This document shows positions 27,979 through 36,810 of a DNA stretch of 64,000 nt, in pieces. Position 1 is the stretch's first letter. Every line of letters begins with the position of its first letter. Under the pieces are notes generated by a model. It searched no databases and was not told where the DNA came from. It was given only the letters and a program-made list of their open reading frames with translations. Made by a program: the position numbers and the translations under genes. Origin of the DNA: Haloquadratum walsbyi J07HQW1 (lineage in GTDB: Archaea > Halobacteriota > Halobacteria > Halobacteriales > Haloferacaceae); assembly GCA_000415965.1 (NCBI GenBank), contig KE356560.1, positions 1,688,808 through 1,752,807 on the forward strand, in the 5' to 3' direction.

Positions 27979-29076
27979 TTAGCTATATTCCTCCATCCAG
28001 AGGCGATGCAGATCGGCTACCTGTGTGAAGATCGTATGTATGGTGGCATCTTTTCGCCGAATTGAGGGCGAATCGGTCTCTCCAACTTCAATCTCCGGAA
28101 GATCTCTGTCATCCGGATGTTGGACATATATGACCTTCTGATTGAATACCCCTGCTGGCATTCCGATATCGTTGTTTTCCATCAGGGCGTGCATCTCTGT
28201 GTCGTCCGTTTGAAGATAGAATACCGCGGTATATCCGCTTTCGATTCCCGCCTTTTCTCTAATCGTTCTTAGTGTGAATTCATTTGCGGGCATCCGATAG
28301 CTATGATCTAATTCGGCATGATTTCCTGGTTTATCTCGTGAGTATGCTGAATATGCATAAATATCGGCTCTTCCATTATATGAGTCAATATCTACCTGCA
28401 CGGTCACTTCCGTTCCGGTGAGTGATGACGTTTGATCAGTAACACTTACCGTGAGTCTGAGCTTCTTCAGTGCGCGCTGCATTCGCTTGTCTCCGACGAG
28501 TTCCACCTGCGTGCTGTCCATCATGAGTATCTCACCAGTTGCAATATTTCTTCTCTCAGTCTCAGTCTCAGTCGTGGGGGAATCCGACATCACGTTGTAC
28601 ATCTGTGGTACGAGAGCTGTTGGTCGGAGACCTAACTTCTCACTCCAAATGTACTGTGAGCCAGTCGAGACATAATTCGTCCCCGTGCCTATCGACCAGT
28701 CATCATGATTTCGCGTTTCGATATCTCTGAGACTTCTTTTACGCAACGAGACACCGATTCCTTCTCCCTGGTATGCTGGTCGTATTGAGAGTCCTTTCGC
28801 TTCATACCAAAGTGGTTCAGCGTGCTCTCTGGAGAGAAGTGCAACGCCGATGGCGCGTCTGTCTTTTTCAGCAATATAAATACTGTTGCCTGCACTCGCA
28901 ACGAATGTATGGAAAAACTCCTCGTGAAGTCTCTCTTCTGAGGCATAACGTATTCCATAACCCTCATTGCTGTTCCAAGCAGCCCTGTATATCTCTGGGA
29001 GTTGCTCGCTATACTTCTTTACTTCAGCTGACTCAGTTATCCGCTTGATATCGACGCTGGCTCGGATATCTTTCAT
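27979..29076 (-). CDS. GNAT-fold N-acetyltransferase family protein
   Basis: A 365-residue protein. The N-terminal half carries a GNAT domain: beta-strand 4 and the acetyl-CoA pyrophosphate loop are seen as AKGLSIRPAYQGEGIGVSLR (Q/RxxGxG/A motif QGEGIG), with the preceding IYIAEKDRRAIGVALLSREH. Residues after about 180 form a second domain of beta and mixed structure (TVQVDIDSYNGRADIYAYSA) that may be a divergent second GNAT-like half or a substrate domain; I do not recognise it. The acceptor is unknown. Cytoplasmic, single gene. The tail ends in a Trp/Glu-rich helix. Confidence 0.8.
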   Translation of the reverse strand: MKDIRASVDIKRITESAEVKKYSEQLPEIYRAAWNSNEGYGIRYASEERLHEEFFHTFVASAGNSIYIAEKDRRAIGVALLSREHAEPLWYEAKGLSIRPAYQGEGIGVSLRKRSLRDIETRNHDDWSIGTGTNYVSTGSQYIWSEKLGLRPTALVPQMYNVMSDSPTTETETERRNIATGEILMMDSTQVELVGDKRMQRALKKLRLTVSVTDQTSSLTGTEVTVQVDIDSYNGRADIYAYSAYSRDKPGNHAELDHSYRMPANEFTLRTIREKAGIESGYTAVFYLQTDDTEMHALMENNDIGMPAGVFNQKVIYVQHPDDRDLPEIEVGETDSPSIRRKDATIHTIFTQVADLHRLWMEEYS

Positions 29077-29350
29077 CGTTGAGTCTTTCTGAATAACTGA
29101 CCTGAATTCGATTTCTTTCTTTGCTGGGCAATCTGTCTGAAAGACACTGATCGGCGTGTCGGTCTCACTCTGTGTCCTGTCTCTGAGACCAGTGATTCGT
29201 GATTGTTTCCGATGGCATTGAGAATGTACAGATAATAGAATTAATCATGTGGACAGATTAAATGTATGCTCTTTACTCGGACGTTCTATGGATTTGAATC
29301 TGACTGTTACACATCGTCAATCCCGAGAGAACTACTATTACGTTGTCAAT

Positions 29351-29469
29351 AACAGTCGGTGGCAATCTGACCACTGTGTCTCTCCGAACCCACATAACTT
29401 ACTTCACCTGGAATGCCCGGTAACGCGTTCCGCTCCGCAGACAGAAATCACATTCCCAACAACTGATAA
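29351..29469 (+). repeat. three-copy dispersed repeat, copy 3
   Basis: Same family as 1484-1612 and 5046-5175. The translated upstream part reads VVNNSRWQSDH, matching VVINNRWQYDH of the long copy. About 40 bases further on, GTGAACAGAGATCATAAC partly resembles the far end of the long copy, so this may be an even shorter deletion derivative. Confidence 0.7.
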
Positions 29470-30099
29470 GCGTATTCGGGTCATGCCGTACGGTGAACAG
29501 AGATCATAACGGCGTTGATGAATCGCAGAGCAATTCGTTCGTATACCAGAACTCTTCGAGTTCTGAGAACGCTGTATCCCCTGCTCGTCCCAATCACTCT
29601 CATCGGTCGCGAGTTAATAAAGGGGGATTAGCGCCCGTAGCCAGCCGCACATTTCGAGACTATCGGCATAGATTCACCTATATGTGAGATTATGGGTGAC
29701 ATGGGTGTTGGAGTATAACAGAGACTACTCAGAATATTTGTGGTTTCGAACCGATATAATATACGTAATTTACGCATTGTCAGATAGATTTTAGATTCCC
29801 ATTCCCGATTTATAAAGATACAAGCAGAATACTTGTGGGTGCAGCTGCAGAATAAATCCGGCAATTCTGAACCAATCTACGCAGGGATAGCCACTCGGAG
29901 GTTTGACAATCCGTGGGTTAAACTGACAGGCAGTCCCATACTGAGACAGGAACTAGACCGAACAGAGAACGATTCCGGTCACTCCGACGATGGCGGTCTG
30001 TCCGCCCCAAGCAATCAGACAGAAACCGGAACCAGTCAGGTGAACGGTCGGTTCCTCTGACTATTATGAACCGATGCTATGCCCGACTGCTGGACTCCC

Positions 30100-30377
30100 C
30101 ACAGAAAGTAACTCTAAGCCTATCGAAGTCTGCGGGACTCCCCGAGGCACAACCAACTCTGGGAGTCCGAACACGACAGAGGAGAGGAGTCCCGGGGGCT
30201 GGGGCTGAGAGGTGTGACACTCTCAGCACTAGCAGTCCCACTCCACCCGCGACAGTCCGTGAACCCCACACGGATTCTTCCCGTACTGGGGTTTGGTGGG
30301 AGTGCAAACCTGCAATCTCCACTCGCTCCCGCTTCACGCTCAGGATTCCTCTGTGTTCACGCCGAGGAGGATGTCAA
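30100..30377 (+). mobile_element. TnpB-type right end, copy gamma
   Basis: Starts with a segment matching element beta (GAAAGTAACTC...GAAGTCTG), then CCCCGAGGCACAACCAACTCTGGG, GAGAGGAGTCCCGGGGGC, and ends in GAGGAGGATGTCAA. More diverged in the middle than alpha and beta. No transposase is attached. Confidence 0.55.
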
Positions 30378-30568
30378 GAGGATCGATTGCAGCCAACATG
30401 CAGGTTCATTGATCGGTTATGTCGGGTGAGACTCTGTATGAATCGCCTCGGCGTCAACCCTAGGTATTCGGCTTATGCTTATCTAAAGATTCAACATTCA
30501 ACAGAGCGTCAGGAATGACTGCATGGTGACCAAGTGGATGGGTGAGAGAACAGACCGGAGGGGAGTCG

Positions 30569-31291
30569 ATGTCAGTTGTTGACCCAGTCCTCGAAGCGTT
30601 GAGAGACTCCCGCGGGTTTGTGTTTGGACTCATCCTCAATACTGCACTCATTCTCGGAGTGATTGTGTTTGAGTGGAGTCTCGTTGAGATTGCTGTAATA
30701 TATTTGATTGAGATAGTGATTATCAATCTCGTTTTTCTCTTTGTCGCGTTGTTTACGCCACAACCAGCGGACGACCGTGATGGAGACATGTGGAATACAA
30801 AGCCTACGCCATTTCAGCCGATTTCCCGGCTCCCGCCAATCTACTGGCGGAATATCAAATTTGTCGGGCACAGGGCTATTTTTAGTGGGATCTTCATCGG
30901 AGTCTTTATTGGTGGATTTCTTAACATTGTGTTTTCTAGCTCTTATTTTGATTCAGGAGTTCCCCTCTCAGTCGGAGTTGCGATTGCCGGCATTATTCTG
31001 TTTCAACTGAGGCGGGTTCGGCGATACTTTATAATTGATCAATCATATCAACATAAGTCACCGCTGGATGCGATGCAGTTTGCGTTTGCCCCAGTTGCCG
31101 AATTATTGCTTATGCTTTTCTATGTGTTCGTTCCAGTCACCGCTGTGGTCGTAGGTACCGCAATCGTAATGAATGTTGACGTGACCTCACGGCTTGTGTT
31201 GTTGTTGTATCTCGTGCCAATGGGAGCCATTCGGGCGTGGATAGGGAGCTTAGATCCCCAGACAGACGACCTTGAGATAAGTTTCGGCTGA
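30569..31291 (+). CDS. DUF6498-type membrane protein
   Basis: A 240-residue membrane protein with about six helices. The opening LILNTALILGVIVFEWSLVE and IAVIYLIEIVIINL are characteristic of haloarchaeal DUF6498 proteins, as is the cytoplasmic RPxx loop between helices 2 and 3. Function unknown. The frame extends nine codons upstream to 30542; MSVVDPVLEALRDSRG at 30569 gives the usual N-terminus. Single gene. Confidence 0.75.
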   Translation: MSVVDPVLEALRDSRGFVFGLILNTALILGVIVFEWSLVEIAVIYLIEIVIINLVFLFVALFTPQPADDRDGDMWNTKPTPFQPISRLPPIYWRNIKFVGHRAIFSGIFIGVFIGGFLNIVFSSSYFDSGVPLSVGVAIAGIILFQLRRVRRYFIIDQSYQHKSPLDAMQFAFAPVAELLLMLFYVFVPVTAVVVGTAIVMNVDVTSRLVLLLYLVPMGAIRAWIGSLDPQTDDLEISFG

Positions 31292-31937
31292 GGGTTCTCA
31301 CCGCCCGGATGACGACGCAGGGTCTGTCACTATGATTGATGGATCGTTGAAGTGACCTGCTGAATCACGACGTCATTAAAAAGCACAGTATACGAATCTG
31401 ATATGAAATATTCGTGTACTCACACAATACGACCGATGCAATCACCGTATGGATTATCCTCACAATACAAGATATAATATACAATATGATCTGTGGCTCA
31501 CCGTCGCGTGATGAGGGGTGCTGTCACTCCCGAAATAGAGCTCTCTGTGCAGACAGCGATTCATATCGCAATTACCATTGGTGGCACTGTGCGTTCCGTT
31601 ATTCGAGATAAGCGTTCAATTTAATACTATTGAGTGTGGTTTCGAATTGAAACAGTGGTCATACTGATAACCACTGTGAAACGAACTATGCTCGATTCTT
31701 GATCAACTCATCAACTGAATGTGTGCTGAGTATGAGCGTGGTTGGCACTATGATACGTACACATGCGACTGTCATCATTATCCAGCAGGTCAAGGGCGAC
31801 ACCTCGTGGAATCTCCGAGACAAGCTTGAGTTCAGCCTTCCCTCACCGTGGACGCGCACATACTTCCTTTCCTCAGCGGATGAAGTATCGGGTCAGACTA
31901 TCGAGGAGTAAATCGGAGCACAGACTGGACGATAGTG
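31292..31937. other. 646-base spacer before the TnpB relic
   Basis: No intact gene. A short frame near 31750 starts MIRTHATVIIIQQVKGD, resembling the opening of a different TnpB class, then loses sense; it may be a remnant. Confidence 0.35.
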
Positions 31938-32502
31938 ATGCGTCGAAAAGTCACCACCACGGTCCGGGTTCGGGTCACACTCCACTCGCTCACCGAGCGG
32001 AAAACCCAATTCGTCGAACATGAGTACGGCGCGTTCCAAGATGCCGTTCACGATGACGACGCGAACCTCTACTCCGCCACCAAACAATAGCTGGGCAAAG
32101 TCTGGTCGAACGAGAACCCACGAAAGGACACCACACAGCCTGTCATCCTCCGCAACAACTGCATCACCATCGAACACAACGAGGAGACAGTTCTCTCGTG
32201 ATGGTTCACACTCCCCGTCTCCAACCCCGAGAAGGAACGTGGGCATAGTATCTGGGTTCCCGTCCACGTCCCCGAGAAGGACACACACCTGCTCACCGAC
32301 GAGTACATCCGTGACTCGGAACTCATCCACCGGGAAGGCGAGTGGCACGTTCACCTCGTCTGCAGGCGATCTGCGGTCGTCGCAGACGAATTCGACAATG
32401 TTCTCGCCATCGATATGGGTTCGAAGTGGATAGCCGTCAGCACGCTCCCCTCTGACCGAAGCCAAGGCGGTACCCGTACATATCCGTTTCTGCCCGGTTA
32501 GA
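31938..32502 (+). pseudogene. TnpB (IS200/IS605, IS1341-type) gene relic with two internal stops
   Basis: One continuous frame from ATG 31938 to TAG 32500-32502 shows the N-terminal half of a haloarchaeal TnpB: TTTVRVRVTLHSLTERKTQF, EYGAFQDAVHDDDANLYSAT, PVHVPEKDTHLLTDEYIRDS and the RuvC-I strand FDNVLAIDMGSKWIAVSTL, whose Asp is the first catalytic residue. A TAG after SATKQ and a TGA in TVLS-WFT interrupt it. After the RuvC-I region sense is lost, so RuvC-II/III and the zinc finger are missing. TnpB is an RNA-guided DNA nuclease in active elements; this copy is dead. Confidence 0.8.
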
Positions 32503-33068
32503 GACACTAATGGTTTTAGTTCCGCCAGTCTACAGAAAACAAAGGCGAGTGTCTCAGGGCTTTGGTGCTGATGCTGAAGCTGAAGCCAACGATATTTCTC
32601 ACACTACGTGACTTCTAGACAAGTATAGCTAGAGAACCGAAAGACGGGTGAAATACCTTCACACAATGCTTGCTACGGCAGTGTGGAAACGTGACTCCTC
32701 TCAAAACCCGCTATTGGCGGTGCGACGGGAGTTGTCGGGTCGTGGTGGAGCGACCGGCTCCCACGGACACATCGAGTGTTCGGGTGTTACTTCCAGCCGA
32801 TCCATCATGGAAAGGTCGGGAGGAATGAAATCCCCTTGTCCGAGCAAATGCAGCCGACACAGGGAAGCCTCGGGGATTGAGCGTAACCCCAGGGGACTTC
32901 ACCCTCGTCTTGGGTTCGATATTGATTCATCTCTCCATCTTCGATTGGATTCAGCAAATCAAATTAGTTGATATCGTCAGTCCGTATCAGACTCGACAGT
33001 TCAATGAGTGCTTCCGAGCGGGGCTACTGACAGGCTGCCAGACTCCGAGTTTGAACCCGGAGAGCACC
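32503..33068. other. 566-base spacer after the TnpB relic
   Basis: May include unrecognisable 3' parts of the TnpB element. GC-richer stretch at 32690-32920. No gene recognised. Confidence 0.35.
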
Positions 33069-33080
33069 TCATGTGCTCTC
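33060..33080. terminator. 8-base-arm hairpin at a gene end
   Basis: GAGAGCAC and GTGCTCTC separated by CTCAT, overlapping the stop codon of the minus-strand membrane-protein gene. Likely a transcript-end structure; no T-run follows. Confidence 0.4.
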
Positions 33081-33809
33081 GGCTGAGGAGGTGGGAGCTG
33101 AGTGGCTCTGGAAGACTCTTATAATCCGAGACGACAAGCTTCCAAGCAGAAATCCAACTGCAGCAAGAGGTATTCCAATGCTCACGGCAAAGAAAATCGC
33201 TGTCCCAATCGCGCTCGGAAGAGAGACGACTCCAACTTCGGCTCCTCCGGAGTAACTGAGAGTCGTTCCATATCGAGTCGCCCCAACGCCGAATATCGGC
33301 GCGCTCACCAGAAATGTCGTCGGAATAATTCCAGAATTTACTGCTGCACTGATTGCTCCAAGAGTAATGAGTACGCCAACAGTAACAAACACTGCTAGAG
33401 AAGGGTTTGTTCCAACCCAGGTTCCTTGGACCAACGCGGCTATTCTTCTATATCCAATGCTCGGACTGACAGCAATCCACCAGGCTGGAGCGAGCGCGAG
33501 CACAGGTGATAAAAGAACCGTCAAAAGCGAGACATCGGTTCGGCGACCAAAGAGGGATACGCGGAGTGGACCAAGCACAAACTCTCTGATCGGACCAGAG
33601 AAGAGTTCGCCCATTCTGCGTTGACCGGTCGTCATCAAGATGTGCACTCGATGTGTGAGACGACGAATTGACTGCCAGAACACAGCGCAGGTCGAGGTCC
33701 CGATGTCTGCAATCCAAGCGAGAGAGAATATAACCGTCCATACCGCCTTCCGAAGAACTGACCGAAACGAGGACCACTGAGGACGCATAGATGTATTCTC
33801 TGCTGACAA
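33069..33809 (-). CDS. membrane protein of unknown function
   Basis: A 246-residue protein. The first 90 residues are partly amphipathic and basic (RKAVWTVIFSLAWIADIGTS, RRLTHRVHILMTTGQRRMGE). The remainder has about four membrane helices, including LLTVLLSPVLALAPAWWIAV and PSAIGTAIFFAVSIGIPLAA. I recognise no family. It is flanked by mobile-element relics and stands alone. Confidence 0.65.
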   Translation of the reverse strand: MSAENTSMRPQWSSFRSVLRKAVWTVIFSLAWIADIGTSTCAVFWQSIRRLTHRVHILMTTGQRRMGELFSGPIREFVLGPLRVSLFGRRTDVSLLTVLLSPVLALAPAWWIAVSPSIGYRRIAALVQGTWVGTNPSLAVFVTVGVLITLGAISAAVNSGIIPTTFLVSAPIFGVGATRYGTTLSYSGGAEVGVVSLPSAIGTAIFFAVSIGIPLAAVGFLLGSLSSRIIRVFQSHSAPTSSAEST

Positions 33810-34234
33810 TTATTAATCGTTTTTCTGAGTTGAGCGTGATGAAACGGAATCGTGAGCGACTCAGGCGAGTGTCACTCCTGTGGATAGACACGATGTGCAG
33901 CACTGCCTGTGAGATGGATTATATGAGTATACTGAGTGCGGTCCAGCCTACAGGAATCCCCTTTCGAGTGTCGGTCCTGCTCTCTCCCATCAACGGAGCG
34001 ATTGGAGATGTCCTCGATTCCCGTTAGAACCATGCGTCGACCCACATTCTGACAGAAAGGGCTGTGTGGCGTGGATCTGATTACTCACCGTACCCGAGGT
34101 ATCGACGACGTTATTTCTGAGTGATGAGTCGTCGAAAAGAATAATTACTCTCTGGTGTCACCGAGCGCGTTACTCGTCTGTCGGCACGAAGATGTCCACT
34201 CCAGCCGTCAATGAGTTGAAAGAGTAAACATATC
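33810..34234. other. 425-base spacer, nothing recognised
   Basis: Short frames only; no hairpin or repeat of note between the membrane-protein gene and the nitrate cluster. Confidence 0.4.
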
Positions 34235-34516
34235 TCAGTGAGACGCTGATCGAGCATCATCAGCGTAGTCTTGCAGACTCTCTGCTACTGCCTCTGCCTG
34301 ATCGGGGGTTAGTTCGATACGGTCCGCATGGGCTGGAACCGCATCAATGCCGACTGTGTCCAATTCAATACCGAGGATGACGCGGTCCGGACACTCGTCT
34401 TCTGTCGTCACATTGAGGACACCATTGAGCGAAAGCGAATCATCGTGAGTCTCGAGTCGAGCGGAAACAAGATCAAGCGTTGTATACGCGTTTACTGACA
34501 GAATTCGATTTGACAT
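34235..34516 (-). CDS. DUF6360 family protein
   Basis: A 93-residue acidic protein with the family opening (RILSVNAYTTLDLVSARLET) and a centre VLNVTTEDECPDRVILGIEL. It ends with a helical segment ELTPDQAEAVAESLQDYADD. DUF6360 is a haloarchaeal family of unknown function. It begins 21 bases after the nitrate reductase stop codon with no clear promoter between, so it is probably the last gene of the nirA-nasA transcript, although a link to nitrate metabolism is only implied by position. Confidence 0.75.
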   Translation of the reverse strand: MSNRILSVNAYTTLDLVSARLETHDDSLSLNGVLNVTTEDECPDRVILGIELDTVGIDAVPAHADRIELTPDQAEAVAESLQDYADDARSASH

Positions 34517-34537
34517 ATGTCGTGTATCATATTATCT

Positions 34538-36661
34538 TTAATCGTCGGCGGTTGATTTCGTCCGGGCTGTCTCTTCGGCGGTGATTGCGTTGGGTGCCGG
34601 TTCGAGTGCGACCGCACACTGTTTATAATTCGGTTCGTCTGAACGGGGGTCGGTCGCCGCCACGGTCAGTTCGTTCGTTGCCGGATTATGAATCGGGAGC
34701 CAAACCATCCCTGGTGGGACAGCATCGTCACTGGTCACTCGCACAGGGACCGACGCGCGACGAGACGAGACGAAAGCGATTGAATCGATTTCAATAACAT
34801 CGTTTTCGTTGTCGGCATCGGTTTTCAGATTTGAAAGCGTGTCTGGAGCGACCCGGGCGACTACTGTGTCTGTGTGGTCCGGTCCTGTGCCCCGTGACCG
34901 GATACCGGTATTATATTCATCGATTGTACGACCGGTCGTCAAGGTGAGCGGATACGACTCATCAGTTGGTTCTGGTACCTCGCTGTGTGTCCCAGTGGAG
35001 AATTGAGCCCGCCCGGACAGCGTCTGGAATGACCACTCACCGTCATCATAGTATCGGTACCCGCCCTCGGTGGTGGCAGATGGCGCTGGCCATCGGACCG
35101 CTCGCTCGTCTTCGAGTCGGTCATACGAAACGCCTGAGAGATCAGCAGTCGTGCCCGACGTAAGCGAGGCGAGTTCGTCGAACAATATCGCTGGCTCTGT
35201 CTCGGAAAATAGTCCGGGCGTGAGTTCGTTGCCGATGGTCGTGATGATATCAAGATCGGTTCGCACGTCGGGTGTCAGATCCGACGCGGGTCGGATACGC
35301 GAGATCCGCCGTTCCATGTTGATTGCTGTCCCATCGGTCTCAACCCATGTTGCGGCTGGCAGAATTACATCTGCCAACTCGGTTGTGTCGGTGTGGAATG
35401 CGTCCTGAACGACGAGGAACGCGTCTTCAAGACGGTCTCGAACTGTCGATGCGTCCGGGAGCCCCGCGGCTGGATTCGTGGCGACCGTCCAAAGACCTTC
35501 AACCGGTCCATCGTCAATCGCCTCAACGATATCGACCGGTCCCGGACCGGAGTCGTCCGGTAGTCGCTTGACAGGCACGTCCCACGCCTCGGCAATCGCT
35601 CGACGTTCGACAGGGTCTGTAAATGAACACATGCCTGGCCAGGATCCCTTAGATGAACACACGCGCGTTCCCATTGAATTCGCCTGTCCGGTCAGCGAAA
35701 ACGGACCGCTTCCTGGTCCGAGGTTGCCAGTTGCAAGACATAAATCGATCAGCGAACCAGCGGTTTTGGTGCCCTGAGCGCTCTGGTTTACCCCCATTCC
35801 CCAGTAGACAAGTGTGGTTTCTCTCAGGGCGTCGGCAAGCGTGTCGACGGTTGACATAGAGACACCAGCGGTCGCCGCGGCGTCTCGGGGATCCGGAAGT
35901 GATGATCGAGTCGCCTCAAACCCGGTCGTTGCCCGATCGATAAATTCGTCATCGATGTCTCCGCGCTCAATGACTCGCGCGAGAATACCACGAGCGAGTG
36001 CAAGATCAGTTCCGGGGTCAGGTGCGATATGACAGTCGCCACGTGCTGCGGTCTGTGTTTCGACGGGGTCGACAACGAGGAGTTGACCGTCACTCGCAGA
36101 CGCGCTGTCAACAATCCAGCGAAACATGACGGGGTGGGCAATAGCTGGATTTGCACCCCAGACGACGTGTGTTGTCGCAGCCTCGATGTCATCATATGTA
36201 CATGGTGGTGCGTCGCTGCCAAACGCGTCATAGTACGCGGTCACAGCACTCGCCATACATAGCGTTGTATTCGCATCGTAGTGTCGCGTTCCAAATCCGC
36301 CGCGGGCAAGTTTTCCCAGCGCGTAAGCCGCTTCATTCGTCTGTTGCCCGCTCCCGAGGACCGCAACTCCATCGTGGTCGTGCTTGAGGATATCACGGAA
36401 CTCCTCAACAACCCGAGTGAGCGCTGCGTCCCACGTGGTGCGGTGCAACTCGCCGTCACGTCGGACATGCGGCTTCGACAGTCGTTCGCCGTCCGAGTTC
36501 CCGGTTTCTTCAATCCCGCGGGCACATGCAAGCCCTTGGCTGACTGGATGCGCGATGTCGCCTCGAACACCGTCGATTCCGTAGCCCGAGTCGGTCGTCT
36601 CCGTAAGATGCCCACAACCGACCGCACACCGCATACAAGTGGTCGGGACGAAGTCGCTCAC
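34538..36661 (-). CDS. nasA: assimilatory nitrate reductase, molybdopterin catalytic subunit (copy 1)
   Basis: A 707-residue molybdopterin oxidoreductase. The N-terminal [4Fe-4S] site is Cys9, Cys12, Cys16 and Cys46. The Mo-bis-MGD domain includes SGQQTNEAAYALGK, the presumed Mo ligand Cys135 in NTTLCMASAV, and NLGPGSGPFSLTGQANSMG. The C-terminal molybdopterin-dinucleotide-binding domain contains the YPLTLTTGR strand and ends around LKQC-like NYKQCAVAL. It reduces nitrate to nitrite for ammonium production, probably with ferredoxin as donor, in the cytoplasm (no Tat signal). The start is a GTG that overlaps the stop of a 50-codon ORF (GTGA), so translation is coupled to it and to nirA upstream. 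Confidence 0.9.
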   Translation of the reverse strand: MSDFVPTTCMRCAVGCGHLTETTDSGYGIDGVRGDIAHPVSQGLACARGIEETGNSDGERLSKPHVRRDGELHRTTWDAALTRVVEEFRDILKHDHDGVAVLGSGQQTNEAAYALGKLARGGFGTRHYDANTTLCMASAVTAYYDAFGSDAPPCTYDDIEAATTHVVWGANPAIAHPVMFRWIVDSASASDGQLLVVDPVETQTAARGDCHIAPDPGTDLALARGILARVIERGDIDDEFIDRATTGFEATRSSLPDPRDAAATAGVSMSTVDTLADALRETTLVYWGMGVNQSAQGTKTAGSLIDLCLATGNLGPGSGPFSLTGQANSMGTRVCSSKGSWPGMCSFTDPVERRAIAEAWDVPVKRLPDDSGPGPVDIVEAIDDGPVEGLWTVATNPAAGLPDASTVRDRLEDAFLVVQDAFHTDTTELADVILPAATWVETDGTAINMERRISRIRPASDLTPDVRTDLDIITTIGNELTPGLFSETEPAILFDELASLTSGTTADLSGVSYDRLEDERAVRWPAPSATTEGGYRYYDDGEWSFQTLSGRAQFSTGTHSEVPEPTDESYPLTLTTGRTIDEYNTGIRSRGTGPDHTDTVVARVAPDTLSNLKTDADNENDVIEIDSIAFVSSRRASVPVRVTSDDAVPPGMVWLPIHNPATNELTVAATDPRSDEPNYKQCAVALEPAPNAITAEETARTKSTADD

Positions 36662-36810
36662 TGACTCCCGCCCTCCGTTTGATTGGTTGGTGAGGTTCCT
36701 GATGCGAACAGTTCTGGAGCAACGTCCATTGGTGCCACTGGTATAGATGAGGGTATGATTGCCATCCTCAATTCAGTGTCGTCTTGTGTTGCGTCGGTAG
36801 GCTCAGTCAT
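36658..36810 (-). CDS. 50-residue protein coupled between nitrite and nitrate reductase
   Basis: A 50-residue frame starting MTEPTDATQDDTELRMAIIP and ending NQTEGGSQ. Its ATG overlaps the end of nirA (8-base overlap) and its TGA overlaps the GTG of nasA (4 bases), so all three genes are translationally linked. It has an acidic N-terminus, a short hydrophobic Pro/Ala-rich centre (IIPSSIPVAPMDVAPELF) and a polar tail. It may be a small accessory factor or simply a coupling ORF. It is short for the known nitrate-assimilation accessory proteins and is not recognised. Confidence 0.6.
   Translation of the reverse strand: MTEPTDATQDDTELRMAIIPSSIPVAPMDVAPELFASGTSPTNQTEGGSQ

Larger units (their letters stand above)
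29077..30568. other. 1.5-kb stretch of mobile-element remnants
   Basis: Contains repeat copy 3 (29351-29469) and TnpB-type right end gamma (about 30100-30377). A 75-codon frame at 29833-30060 (starting MWVQLQNKSGNSEPIYAGIA) looks protein-like and may be a remnant belonging to element gamma. No intact gene recognised. Confidence 0.45.

Noticed and set aside
33030-33090. tRNA-like T-arm (GGTTCAAAC on the minus strand)
   Set aside because: No acceptor stem, D-arm or anticodon arm can be built around it; it belongs to the hairpin region at a gene end.
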